From assembly GCA_027443745.1 (NCBI GenBank), contig DAIAZB010000392.1:1-7219 (forward strand): a stretch of 7,219 nucleotides of DNA, written 5' to 3'. The notes beneath the pieces were generated by a model, which made no database searches, had not been told where the DNA came from, and saw nothing but the letters and a program-made list of their open reading frames with translations. Position numbers and translations under genes: made by a program. Positions 1 through 5,943 of the stretch are shown here, piece by piece; position 1 is the stretch's first letter; the number at the start of each line of letters is the position of its first letter. This DNA is from Thiomonas sp. GTDB lineage: Bacteria > Pseudomonadota > Gammaproteobacteria > Burkholderiales > Burkholderiaceae.

Positions 1-7
1 AACGCAA

Positions 8-30
8 GGTGCCGCCATGTGGGCGGCGCC
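8..30 (-). terminator. Possible terminator hairpin after the leftward operon
   Basis: Nine-base arms at 8-16 and 22-30 flank a five-base loop. Read on the minus strand, the arms pair except for one C-A mismatch at the third position, and the stem is followed by TTGCGTT up to the window edge. On the plus strand that mismatch becomes a G-U wobble, so all nine pairs form. The hairpin lies about 55 bases beyond the ppiB stop codon, where a terminator for the leftward operon would be expected. The T tract is weak and cut off by the window edge, so it could also be a simple stem-loop between ppiB and a further leftward gene. Confidence 0.35.
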
Positions 31-45
31 ATCAGATCGGCGAAT

Positions 46-70
46 CGTCCCGGCAAAGCCTGCAGGGACG
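46..70 (-). other. Imperfect stem-loop just downstream of ppiB
   Basis: CGTCCC at 46-51 pairs with GGGACG at 65-70. Inside it, GGC (52-54) and GCC (58-60) pair around an AAA loop, with TGCA (61-64) left as a bulge on one side. No T-run follows on the minus strand. It is therefore not a classic intrinsic terminator, but it could protect the 3' end of the ppiB transcript. The pairing is seen directly; any role is a guess. Confidence 0.25.
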
Positions 71-84
71 GTTGCGAGGGCGAC

Positions 85-576
85 TCAGACTTCAACGGCT
101 TTGAGGATCACCACGTCTTCCAGCGGCACATCCTGGTGGCCACCCTTGCCGCCGGTTTTCACGCCCTTGATGGCATCCACCACGTCCTGGCCTTCCACCA
201 CCTGGCCGAACACGGCGTAGCCCCAGCCCTGGGAGGATGGCGCGGTGTGGTCGAGGAAGGCGTTGTCGGCGACGTTGATGAAGAACTGCGCGGTGGCCGA
301 ATGCGGGTCATTGGTGCGGGCCATGGCCAGGGTGTAGCGTTTGTTCTTCAGCCCGTTGTTGGCCTCGTTCTGGATCGGCGCCTGGGTGGGCTTTTGTTTC
401 ATGCCGGGCTCGAAGCCGCCGCCCTGAATCATGAAGCCGTCGATCACGCGGTGGAACACGGTGCCGTCGAAGTGGCCGCTCTTCACATAGGCCAGAAAAT
501 TGGCAGCGGATTTGGGAGCTTTCTCGGCGTCGAGTTCGATGCGGATGACGCCTTTGTTCGTGTGCAGTTCAACCAT
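85..576 (-). CDS. ppiB: Cytosolic peptidyl-prolyl cis-trans isomerase B (cyclophilin)
   Basis: This 163-residue cyclophilin catalyses cis-trans isomerisation of Xaa-Pro bonds during protein folding. It starts directly at the first beta-strand (MVELHTNKG), has no signal peptide and matches the length of the cytosolic E. coli PpiB (164). The cyclophilin signature is intact: catalytic Arg43 in FHRVI, Phe48 and Gln51 in GFMIQGG, then [15 protein letters not shown] at 85-99 with Gln97 and Phe99 lining the proline pocket. Phe107 sits where eukaryotic cyclophilin A has the cyclosporin-contacting Trp, as in other bacterial PpiB proteins known to bind cyclosporin poorly. The start at 576 is supported by AAGGA (582-586) five bases upstream. 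It begins 12 bases after the stop of the exported cyclophilin gene, so the two are probably translated from one mRNA. The assignment is secure. Confidence 0.96.
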   Translation of the reverse strand: MVELHTNKGVIRIELDAEKAPKSAANFLAYVKSGHFDGTVFHRVIDGFMIQGGGFEPGMKQKPTQAPIQNEANNGLKNKRYTLAMARTNDPHSATAQFFINVADNAFLDHTAPSSQGWGYAVFGQVVEGQDVVDAIKGVKTGGKGGHQDVPLEDVVILKAVEV

Positions 577-581
577 GATGG

Positions 582-586
582 TCCTT
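582..586 (-). promoter_or_regulatory. Ribosome-binding site of ppiB
   Basis: AAGGA on the minus strand lies five bases before the ATG at 576 and three bases after the TAA (589-591) of the upstream cyclophilin gene. This fixes the ppiB start and suggests that ribosomes ending the upstream gene can re-initiate here. Confidence 0.75.
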
Positions 587-588
587 GT

Positions 589-1215
589 TTACTTGAGAAG
601 AATGGCTTGTTTGATGACGACTGGCGTGCCCGGCACGTTCTGCATCGGGCCGTCGTCGCGCGTGGCGACCTTGGCGATGCGGTCCACCACATCCATGCCC
701 TTGATGACCTGGCCGAACACGGCATAGCCATGGCCGTCGGGTTGAGGATAGTCGAGCGAAGCATTGTCGACGAGGTTGATGAAGAACTGCGAGGTGGCCG
801 AGTTCGGGTCGGAGGTGCGCGCCATGGCAATGGTGCCCCGCAGGTTCTTCAGCCCATTCTTGCTTTCCAGCGGAATCGGTGGGCGAGTAGGCTTTTGCTG
901 CATGCTGGTGGTGAAGCCACCACCCTGGATCATGAAGCCGGGAATGACGCGATGGAAGATGGTGCCGGCGTAGAAATCGTCCTTCACGTATTGCAGGAAG
1001 TTGGCCACGGTCTTGGGCGCGCGCTGGGAGTCGAGTTGCACCTCGATGGTTCCCATGGTGGTCACCAGTTCGACGCGCGGCGGCGCTTCGGCCTGCACGG
1101 CGCGGGTGGTCAGCAGGGTGCCGCCAAGCAGGGCGGCTGCGCTCCGCAGCAGGAGCCGGCGTGAGCCACCGGCCGCCATGAAGGAGGTCGAGGCGCGGGG
1201 GGATAAGTCAGTCAT
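589..1215 (-). CDS. ppiA: Exported peptidyl-prolyl cis-trans isomerase (PpiA-type cyclophilin)
   Basis: This is a 208-residue cyclophilin with an N-terminal export signal, expected to act on Xaa-Pro bonds of proteins in the periplasm. Residues 18-24 (SRRLLLR) start a hydrophobic stretch to about residue 37, followed by a likely signal peptidase site after AVQA (39-42). The SRR motif resembles a twin-arginine (Tat) signal, though Sec export is also possible. The cyclophilin core follows, with Arg89 in FHRVI, Phe94 and Gln97 in GFMIQGG, and [15 protein letters not shown] at 131-145. Position 153, the Trp/Phe site of other cyclophilins, is Ser. The start at 1215 is chosen over an upstream in-frame codon at 1245: it overlaps the YkuD gene's stop in an ATGA arrangement and has AGGAG seven bases upstream. 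An internal ATG at 1179 would keep the signal but has no ribosome-binding site. The closest relative in the window is the neighbouring ppiB, so the pair looks like an old tandem duplication. Confidence 0.93.
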   Translation of the reverse strand: MTDLSPRASTSFMAAGGSRRLLLRSAAALLGGTLLTTRAVQAEAPPRVELVTTMGTIEVQLDSQRAPKTVANFLQYVKDDFYAGTIFHRVIPGFMIQGGGFTTSMQQKPTRPPIPLESKNGLKNLRGTIAMARTSDPNSATSQFFINLVDNASLDYPQPDGHGYAVFGQVIKGMDVVDRIAKVATRDDGPMQNVPGTPVVIKQAILLK

Positions 1216-2459
1216 GAAAGCACTCCTGCGTGGAAAAGGCGCCACTGGCCATCCTGCTTGGCCCAGTAGTCACGGTAGGTCATGGGTTCGGCGCCTTGCT
1301 GACCGCCGTATTGCACGACCAGCAATTCATGTGCGCCCTGGTAGTAGAGCACCGTGGCTGCGGCCAGTTCCGGGCGCCGCGTGGCTGCCGGACTGCCAGG
1401 CTCGGCAGGGGCTTGGGCCAGCAGTTTGCGCACGCGGGCGCGCTGTGCGGCCAGTTGCGCTGGCGAAAGCCACTGCACATGCGAGGTGATGACGACGGGG
1501 GTGGCGCCCGGCTCGATGCGCGTCATGAGGGCGGTGATGTCGGGGTTGGACAGCACCACGCAACCATCGCTGTCGAGCGGCGGGCGGGCGTAGCTCGTCG
1601 GCGGCACCCCATGCAGCCAGATGCCGCCGCCGGTGCGACCCAACAGCCGATCCCAGGCGTTCGGATAGTTCAGCGGCATGGCCCCGGCGCCATAGGTGGC
1701 ATTCAGCCAGCGTCGGCCCACTTCGCGGGTGATGAAATAAATGCCCAATGGGGTTTTCATGTCACCGGCACGCTGCTTGTCGGTGCCCAACTTGCCCTGG
1801 GTGATGTAGTCGTTGGCTTCAAGGCTTAAGGAGCCGTCGGCATCGCGGCGGAAAAGATACAGCCGCGATCGGCTGGTATCCACCAGGATGGCGTGCTTCA
1901 CCCCGGGGGCCAAGGCGACGAAATTGCTCGGCACCAGCCCAGGTGCGGGTGCCTGGGCGAAGGCGCGCAGCCGCTGGCGGGCCCCGTTCACCAGCGCCGC
2001 GAGCCGGGCCGACTCCGCCTGCTGTGCCGCGCTGCCGGGCGCCGAAGGCACATCGGCAAAGCGTCGCAGCCGGCCCGCTTCGGCTTGCAGCAAGTCGCCG
2101 CGCAACAAATGAGCCAAGGCGAAATTCGGGTACCGCTTGACCAGCAGGCCACTGCGGTGCAGGGCCTCGCGCAGATGCCCTTGGGCAACGAGTTGGTAGA
2201 TCGCGATCAACTCGACCTCGGCGCGATCATCGAAGCCCTGGCGCATCAAAGCCTGCTGGCCTTGACCCAGCAGCGAGCGCGAGGCCGAGGGAGCGGTGAT
2301 CGGCACGAGACGCCGAGAAGGCGTGGGCGGCAACCCTCGATCGACGAAATCGGGTCGGAACTCCTCGGCACGCACCCCCATGCTAACCAGCAGCACGGTC
2401 AGCAACCATGCCAGGACCTGCGCGATGTGGCGGCGCCGGGTTCGCAGGGGTTGGTTCAT
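1212..2459 (-). CDS. Secreted L,D-transpeptidase-like protein (YkuD fold) with a short C-terminal NTF2-like segment
   Basis: This is a 415-residue exported protein. YkuD enzymes use a catalytic cysteine to form or cut peptidoglycan cross-links, or to attach or release wall-bound proteins, in the periplasm. The N-terminus is a typical signal peptide: RTRRR (6-10), a hydrophobic core, then cleavage near VRA/EE (29-32). Residues about 83-128 form a TPR-like helical stretch. The YkuD domain spans about 188-323, with His283 in WLHG and the presumed nucleophile Cys300 in SDGCVV. The usual motif is SxGC(I/V)R; here Val replaces the Arg. Residues about 360-415 (ending [15 protein letters not shown]) resemble the last strands of an NTF2-like domain, as in the neighbouring TPR protein. 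A GTG at 2495 would add 12 residues; I prefer the ATG at 2459 because it gives a compact signal peptide, but neither start has a clear ribosome-binding site. Whether it cross-links or hydrolyses peptidoglycan cannot be told. Confidence 0.9.
   Translation of the reverse strand: MNQPLRTRRRHIAQVLAWLLTVLLVSMGVRAEEFRPDFVDRGLPPTPSRRLVPITAPSASRSLLGQGQQALMRQGFDDRAEVELIAIYQLVAQGHLREALHRSGLLVKRYPNFALAHLLRGDLLQAEAGRLRRFADVPSAPGSAAQQAESARLAALVNGARQRLRAFAQAPAPGLVPSNFVALAPGVKHAILVDTSRSRLYLFRRDADGSLSLEANDYITQGKLGTDKQRAGDMKTPLGIYFITREVGRRWLNATYGAGAMPLNYPNAWDRLLGRTGGGIWLHGVPPTSYARPPLDSDGCVVLSNPDITALMTRIEPGATPVVITSHVQWLSPAQLAAQRARVRKLLAQAPAEPGSPAATRRPELAAATVLYYQGAHELLVVQYGGQQGAEPMTYRDYWAKQDGQWRLFHAGVLS
1223..1227 (-). 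promoter_or_regulatory. Ribosome-binding site of the exported cyclophilin gene
   Basis: AGGAG on the minus strand lies seven bases before the ATG at 1215, inside the end of the upstream YkuD-family gene. With the 4-base ATGA overlap (1212-1215), it selects this start over the alternatives at 1245 and 1179 and implies translational coupling. Confidence 0.75.
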
Positions 2460-2522
2460 GCGGGGAAGCGACTGGGGCCGGGACCTGGTGAGCACGTCTG
2501 CTCGGAGGGCAGTTTCAAGCGC

Positions 2523-3668
2523 TCAGGCCACGATTTCCTGCACGATCAGCCAGCGTCCGTGCACGCGCTGGAATTCCAGGGTCTTGGGACTGTCGAAATT
2601 GAGTGCGCCCGAAGTGTAGATCTGGCGGAAATGCGCGGTGGCCTTGTCGCCATCGATCTTCACCTGCAGGTGTTTCACATCCACGGTGATCTTGGCTTTG
2701 TCACCAATGCGGGCCTTGCGCTGTGCCATCCAGACCTTGCGCGACTCGTTACCTGGTGTCTGGAAATTCGGCGCATAGCTGTCAAAGTAGGCACTCAGAT
2801 TTTTCGATGCCCAGGCATGCGCCCAGGCATGCACGGCAGCGTCCACCTGCGCCGGGCTCGCGTCAGCCGCAACAGCCTCTGGTTTGGCCTCGGTGGCTGC
2901 TGGTTTTTCAATGGGTTTGGACGCCGCCTCCAAGGCCGGCTTGATCGTCGCCGTGCTGACTGCGGCCACCACGGTTGGTTTGGGCACTGGTGCCGGCCGA
3001 ACCTCCTCAGGCGCTTTTACCGAGGTGCCAGGGGCGGGCTTGGCCTCCTCGTGCGGCACTGCACCGGCCGCCATGGCGGTTGATCTTGCCGCAGCCTGTG
3101 GCTCTGAGCCCTTGCTGAAGAGCTGGCGTATGAGAGCCAGCTTGGTTTGCGTGGTGCCGTTCTTGCTGCCGTCGAGTTGCAGTGCTTTTTGGTATGACTG
3201 GCTGGCCAGTTTGGCGTAGACATCTCCCAGGTTCTCGAAGGCTGTGGCGTAGCTGGGGTTGGTGCGGATGGCCATGTCCAGCGCAGCCCGCGCCTTGTCG
3301 TACTGGCCTTGCTGGGCATACAGCACAGCCAGGTTGTTGTAGGGCTCGGGCAACTCGGGGTACTGCTCGGTGAGTTGGGTGAACGCCTGGATGGCGTCGG
3401 TCGTCTTGCGCTGCTCGGTGAGAATCACGCCGCGCAGAAATTTGTACTGCGGATCTTTGGCGTTGGTGGCGATCAGCGCGTCGACCTGCGTCAGCGCTTG
3501 TCCCAGTTTGCCGGCGGCAACGAGTTGCTGCACCTCCGCCAGGCTGTCGGCCATGGCTGCTGCGGGGGCGACGCTGCATGCGAACCCCGTCGCGAGCCCG
3601 AGAACCGCCAGCAGGTACGTGAGTTTGCGCAGGAGCGGCTTCGTCTGGAAGTGGTGGACGTGTGGCAT
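2523..3668 (-). CDS. Secreted TPR protein with C-terminal NTF2-like domain
   Basis: This 381-residue protein has an N-terminal signal: basic residues near 10-15, a hydrophobic core at about 17-36, and likely cleavage after AMA (38-40). A cysteine at 31 is preceded by GFA, a poor lipobox, so a lipoprotein is less likely. Residues 43-167 form about four tetratricopeptide repeats, clearest at 74-140 (EPYNNLAVLYAQQGQYDKA is typical); the last repeat is about five residues short. A Pro/Ala/Lys/Glu-rich linker runs from about 186 to 272. Residues 273-381 form an NTF2/SnoaL-like alpha-beta domain, starting with a tryptophan-bearing helix and ending GRWLIVQEIVA. No enzyme motif is visible, and the specific function is unknown. 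A scaffold or partner role in the cell envelope is inferred from the TPRs and from the downstream YkuD gene, whose C-terminus is similar. It is probably the first gene of the leftward operon. The ATG at 3668 has no strong ribosome-binding site, but no better start precedes the signal peptide. Confidence 0.88.
   Translation of the reverse strand: MPHVHHFQTKPLLRKLTYLLAVLGLATGFACSVAPAAAMADSLAEVQQLVAAGKLGQALTQVDALIATNAKDPQYKFLRGVILTEQRKTTDAIQAFTQLTEQYPELPEPYNNLAVLYAQQGQYDKARAALDMAIRTNPSYATAFENLGDVYAKLASQSYQKALQLDGSKNGTTQTKLALIRQLFSKGSEPQAAARSTAMAAGAVPHEEAKPAPGTSVKAPEEVRPAPVPKPTVVAAVSTATIKPALEAASKPIEKPAATEAKPEAVAADASPAQVDAAVHAWAHAWASKNLSAYFDSYAPNFQTPGNESRKVWMAQRKARIGDKAKITVDVKHLQVKIDGDKATAHFRQIYTSGALNFDSPKTLEFQRVHGRWLIVQEIVA
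2809..2832 (-). repeat. Perfect 12-bp tandem duplication inside the TPR/NTF2 gene
   Basis: GCCCAGGCATGC occurs twice back to back (2809-2820 and 2821-2832). On the minus strand it encodes the four-residue unit HAWA twice, residues 280-287, in the first helix of the NTF2-like domain. The reading frame is kept. Each unit contains the palindrome GCATGC. Confidence 0.85.
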
Positions 3669-3806
3669 GGGTTCAAGTTGGCTCGGGCTGTGCTAAGTTT
3701 TTGATTTTATCCGGGCCTGCCTGCCGGCTTGCCCCGTTCTTCCCCATCCATGCAGCAGCCTCCTGCAACACCCTCAACGTCCGGTGCGGCGGCGGCACGA
3801 CATTCC
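3669..3806. promoter_or_regulatory. Divergent intergenic region between the TPR gene and cysS
   Basis: These 138 bases separate the two divergent start codons and should hold promoters for both directions. For the leftward operon, TAAAAT on the minus strand (3709 to 3704) matches the sigma-70 -10 consensus at five of six positions and would give a leader of roughly 30 bases. No good -35 hexamer is found at 16-18 bases spacing. For cysS I find no convincing promoter. A small GTGC/GCAC stem-loop (3784-3798) sits just before the preferred cysS ATG, where a ribosome-binding site would normally be. No repressor operator or riboswitch is recognisable. Confidence 0.4.
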
Positions 3807-5186
3807 ATGACCTTGCAGATTTACAACACGCTGTCGCGCGAGAGGCAGCCGCTGACCCCCATCGATCCCGGCCATGTGCGCCTGTATGTCTGCGGCATGA
3901 CGGTGTACGACTACTGCCATCTCGGCCACGCGCGGGTGATGGCGGTGTTCGATCTGGTGCAACGCTGGCTCAAGGCGCGTGGACTGCGCGTCACGTATGT
4001 GCGCAACATCACGGACGTGGACGACAAGATCATCCGTCGCGCGGTTGACAGTGGCGTGAGCGTGCGCGAGATCACCGACCGCTTCATCGCTGCGATGCAC
4101 GAGGACACCGACGCGCTGGGCATCGAGCGCCCCACGCACGAGCCGCGCGCCACGGATTACATCCCACAGATGCAGCACCTCATCACGCGCCTGATGGCCA
4201 AGGGTCTGGCCTATCAGGACTCCGCGGGGGACGTCGACTACGCCGTGCGCGCCTTCCCCGGCTACGGTCGGCTCTCGGGCAAGTCGCTGGATGAACTGCA
4301 GGCCGGCGAGCGCGTGGAGATCGACCAGGCCAAACGCGATCCGCTGGACTTCGTGCTGTGGAAGCGAGCCAAGGCGGAAGAGCCCGCCGAGGTGAGATGG
4401 ACTTCGCCCTGGGGCGAGGGGCGGCCGGGTTGGCATCTCGAATGTTCGGCCATGAGCTCTGCGCTGTTGGGTGAGCATTTCGACATCCACGGCGGCGGCG
4501 CCGACCTGCAGTTCCCGCATCACGAGAACGAAATCGCGCAGAGCGAAGGCGCCAGCGGCAAGCCTTTCGTCAACCTCTGGATGCACAACGGCTTCGTGCG
4601 TGTGAACGACGAGAAGATGTCGAAGTCGTTGGGGAATTTTTTCGCCATCCGCGACGTGCTCAAACTGTTCGACGCTGAAACCGTGCGGTTTTTCATCATT
4701 CGAGCGCATTACCGCAGCCCGCTGAATTACTCGCAAGACAATCTGCACGACGCCCGCCATGCCCTGGCTCGGCTGTACACCGCATTGCAGAACTTTGCCG
4801 ATGTTCCCGCTGCGCTGGACTGGAGCCAGCCGGCGGCGCAACGCTTCGGCGCGGCGATGGACGACGACTTCAATACCCCCGAAGCCCTGGCCGTGCTGTT
4901 CGAGCTCGCCAGCGAAGTCAATCGCAGCGCCAGCGCGGCGCTCGCTGGCCTGCTCAAGGGCCTGGGGGGCACGCTCGGCCTGTTGCAGCAGGTGCCGCAG
5001 CGCTTTCTGCAGTGTGGCGCGAATCAGGTTGACACCGGCTGGATCGAGACGCAGGTGCAAGCCCGTGCCGCCGCCAAGAAGACGCGCGATTTTGCCCAGG
5101 CCGACGCGATTCGGGCAGCGCTGCTGGCGCGCGGCATCGTGCTCGAGGACAAGCCGGGTGGCGTCACGCTGTGGCGCCAGGCCTGA
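3807..5186 (+). CDS. cysS: Cysteinyl-tRNA synthetase
   Basis: This class I aminoacyl-tRNA synthetase charges tRNA(Cys) with cysteine in the cytosol using ATP. From the ATG at 3807 it has 459 residues, close to E. coli CysRS (461), and opens with [12 protein letters not shown] like its relatives. Zinc and cysteine-binding residues are all present: Cys29 in VCGMT, Cys213 in ECSAM, and His238 and Glu242 in HHENE. The HIGH motif appears as HLGH (38-41) and the KMSKS loop is intact (270-274). The tail (about residues 395-459, ending [10 protein letters not shown]) is the usual tRNA-binding part. In-frame starts at 3750 (ATG) and 3729 (TTG) would add 19 or 26 residues of Pro/Ala/Ser-rich sequence absent from the family core. 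None of the three starts has a clear ribosome-binding site, so the start is the uncertain part. The glycosylase gene follows after one base and is very likely co-transcribed. Confidence 0.97.
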   Translation: MTLQIYNTLSRERQPLTPIDPGHVRLYVCGMTVYDYCHLGHARVMAVFDLVQRWLKARGLRVTYVRNITDVDDKIIRRAVDSGVSVREITDRFIAAMHEDTDALGIERPTHEPRATDYIPQMQHLITRLMAKGLAYQDSAGDVDYAVRAFPGYGRLSGKSLDELQAGERVEIDQAKRDPLDFVLWKRAKAEEPAEVRWTSPWGEGRPGWHLECSAMSSALLGEHFDIHGGGADLQFPHHENEIAQSEGASGKPFVNLWMHNGFVRVNDEKMSKSLGNFFAIRDVLKLFDAETVRFFIIRAHYRSPLNYSQDNLHDARHALARLYTALQNFADVPAALDWSQPAAQRFGAAMDDDFNTPEALAVLFELASEVNRSASAALAGLLKGLGGTLGLLQQVPQRFLQCGANQVDTGWIETQVQARAAAKKTRDFAQADAIRAALLARGIVLEDKPGGVTLWRQA

Positions 5187-5187
5187 G

Positions 5188-5832
5188 ATGGCAACAGTGA
5201 AAGCCACGACCATGAACCTCCCGGATTACTGGGACGAGGCCTGCGCGCAGTTGATGCGGGCCGATCGGGTGATGCGCAAGCTCATTCCACAGCATCGGGC
5301 CACGCAGCTGCAAAGCCGTGGCGACGCCTTTCAGACCCTGGCGCGTTCGGTCGTCGGCCAGCAGATCTCCGTCAAGGCGGCCCAATCGGTGTGGGAGCGG
5401 CTGCTGACGCAAGTCGGCGCAGTCACGCCACAAGGCATTCTGGCCCGCGAGATTGCCGCGTTGCGGCTGGCGGGGCTGTCGCAGCGCAAGTGCGAGTACT
5501 TGCGCGACCTGGCCGCCAAGTTCGACGCCGGCGAGGTTCACCCCGGACAGTGGGATGAGATGCCGGACGAGGCCATCATCACCGAGCTGGTCGCCATCCG
5601 CGGCATCGGTCGCTGGACGGCCGAGATGTTTCTGATGTTCCACCTGATGCGCCCGGACGTGCTGCCGCTGGACGATCTGGGTTTGCAGCGCGGCATCAGC
5701 CTGGGCTATTTTTCCGGCGAGGCCGTCAGCCGCAGCGAACTGCGCGAGGTGGCCGCCGCCTGGGCGCCCTGGCGTTCGGTCGGCACTTGGTATATTTGGC
5801 GCAGCATCGATCCGGCCGTGGTCGACTATTGA
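5188..5832 (+). CDS. alkA: DNA-3-methyladenine glycosylase, AlkA/Mag type (HhH-GPD family)
   Basis: This 214-residue base-excision repair enzyme is expected to remove alkylated purines such as 3-methyladenine from DNA by cutting the N-glycosidic bond. Visible elements are the SVVGQQISVKAA segment (54-65), the helix-hairpin-helix IRGIGRWTAE (137-146) and the following LPLDD, whose second Asp (Asp163) aligns with catalytic Asp238 of E. coli AlkA. The C-terminal PWRSVGTWYIWR (194-205) is typical of this subfamily. There is no C-terminal Cys cluster, so it is not an iron-sulphur MutY or Nth enzyme. It lacks the N-terminal domain of E. coli AlkA (282 residues) and is nearer the compact yeast Mag1 form. 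The start at 5188 lies one base after the cysS stop; an ATG at 5212 (MNLPDYW) is also possible and would remove eight poorly characteristic residues. Neither has a strong ribosome-binding site, so translation may depend on coupling to cysS. Exact substrate range cannot be read from sequence. Confidence 0.9.
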   Translation: MATVKATTMNLPDYWDEACAQLMRADRVMRKLIPQHRATQLQSRGDAFQTLARSVVGQQISVKAAQSVWERLLTQVGAVTPQGILAREIAALRLAGLSQRKCEYLRDLAAKFDAGEVHPGQWDEMPDEAIITELVAIRGIGRWTAEMFLMFHLMRPDVLPLDDLGLQRGISLGYFSGEAVSRSELREVAAAWAPWRSVGTWYIWRSIDPAVVDY

Positions 5833-5894
5833 ATCGCACCGAGCATCACCACAGAACCGACGCCAGCAGCGCGGCCATCACCGGCCCGCCACAC

Positions 5895-5910
5895 ATGGCG
5901 CTTGCGCCGT
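5895..5910 (+). other. Small stem-loop in the glycosylase-accA gap
   Basis: ATGGCG and CGCCGT pair (six pairs, one of them G-U) around CTTG, a loop sequence known to stabilise RNA hairpins, and TTTC follows. The stem is short and the T-run minimal, so a true terminator is unlikely. It could weakly attenuate read-through from cysS-alkA or shape the accA leader. The rest of the 111-base gap (5833-5943) shows nothing recognisable except the accA ribosome-binding site. Confidence 0.25.
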
Positions 5911-5930
5911 TTCAAGCGGACGGCATTGCA

Positions 5931-5936
5931 AAGGGG
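5931..5936 (+). promoter_or_regulatory. Ribosome-binding site of accA
   Basis: AAGGGG lies seven bases before the ATG at 5944. It is the strongest ribosome-binding site among the plus-strand genes and fixes the accA start. Confidence 0.7.
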
Positions 5937-5943
5937 TTGAACC

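Noticed and set aside
19..1164. Long plus-strand open frame opposite both cyclophilin genes
   Set aside because: It is antisense to two clearly recognisable cyclophilins. Its apparent internal repeats (for example LAEHG twice) come from the two paralogues on the other strand. It has no ribosome-binding site or recognisable domain.
1893..3083. 396-codon plus-strand open frame across the YkuD and TPR genes
   Set aside because: It crosses two real genes and their junction, has no domain character, and is explained by GC-driven open frames.
3117..3165. A lipoprotein signal in the TPR protein (Cys31)
   Set aside because: The residues before Cys31 are GFA, which do not fit the lipobox, whereas a good signal peptidase I site lies at AMA/DS. 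Positions are those of the protein, not of this DNA span alone.
3774..5213. 479-codon minus-strand open frame opposite cysS
   Set aside because: High GC content keeps antisense frames open. The whole stretch is covered by a textbook cysteinyl-tRNA synthetase, and the antisense product resembles nothing I know.
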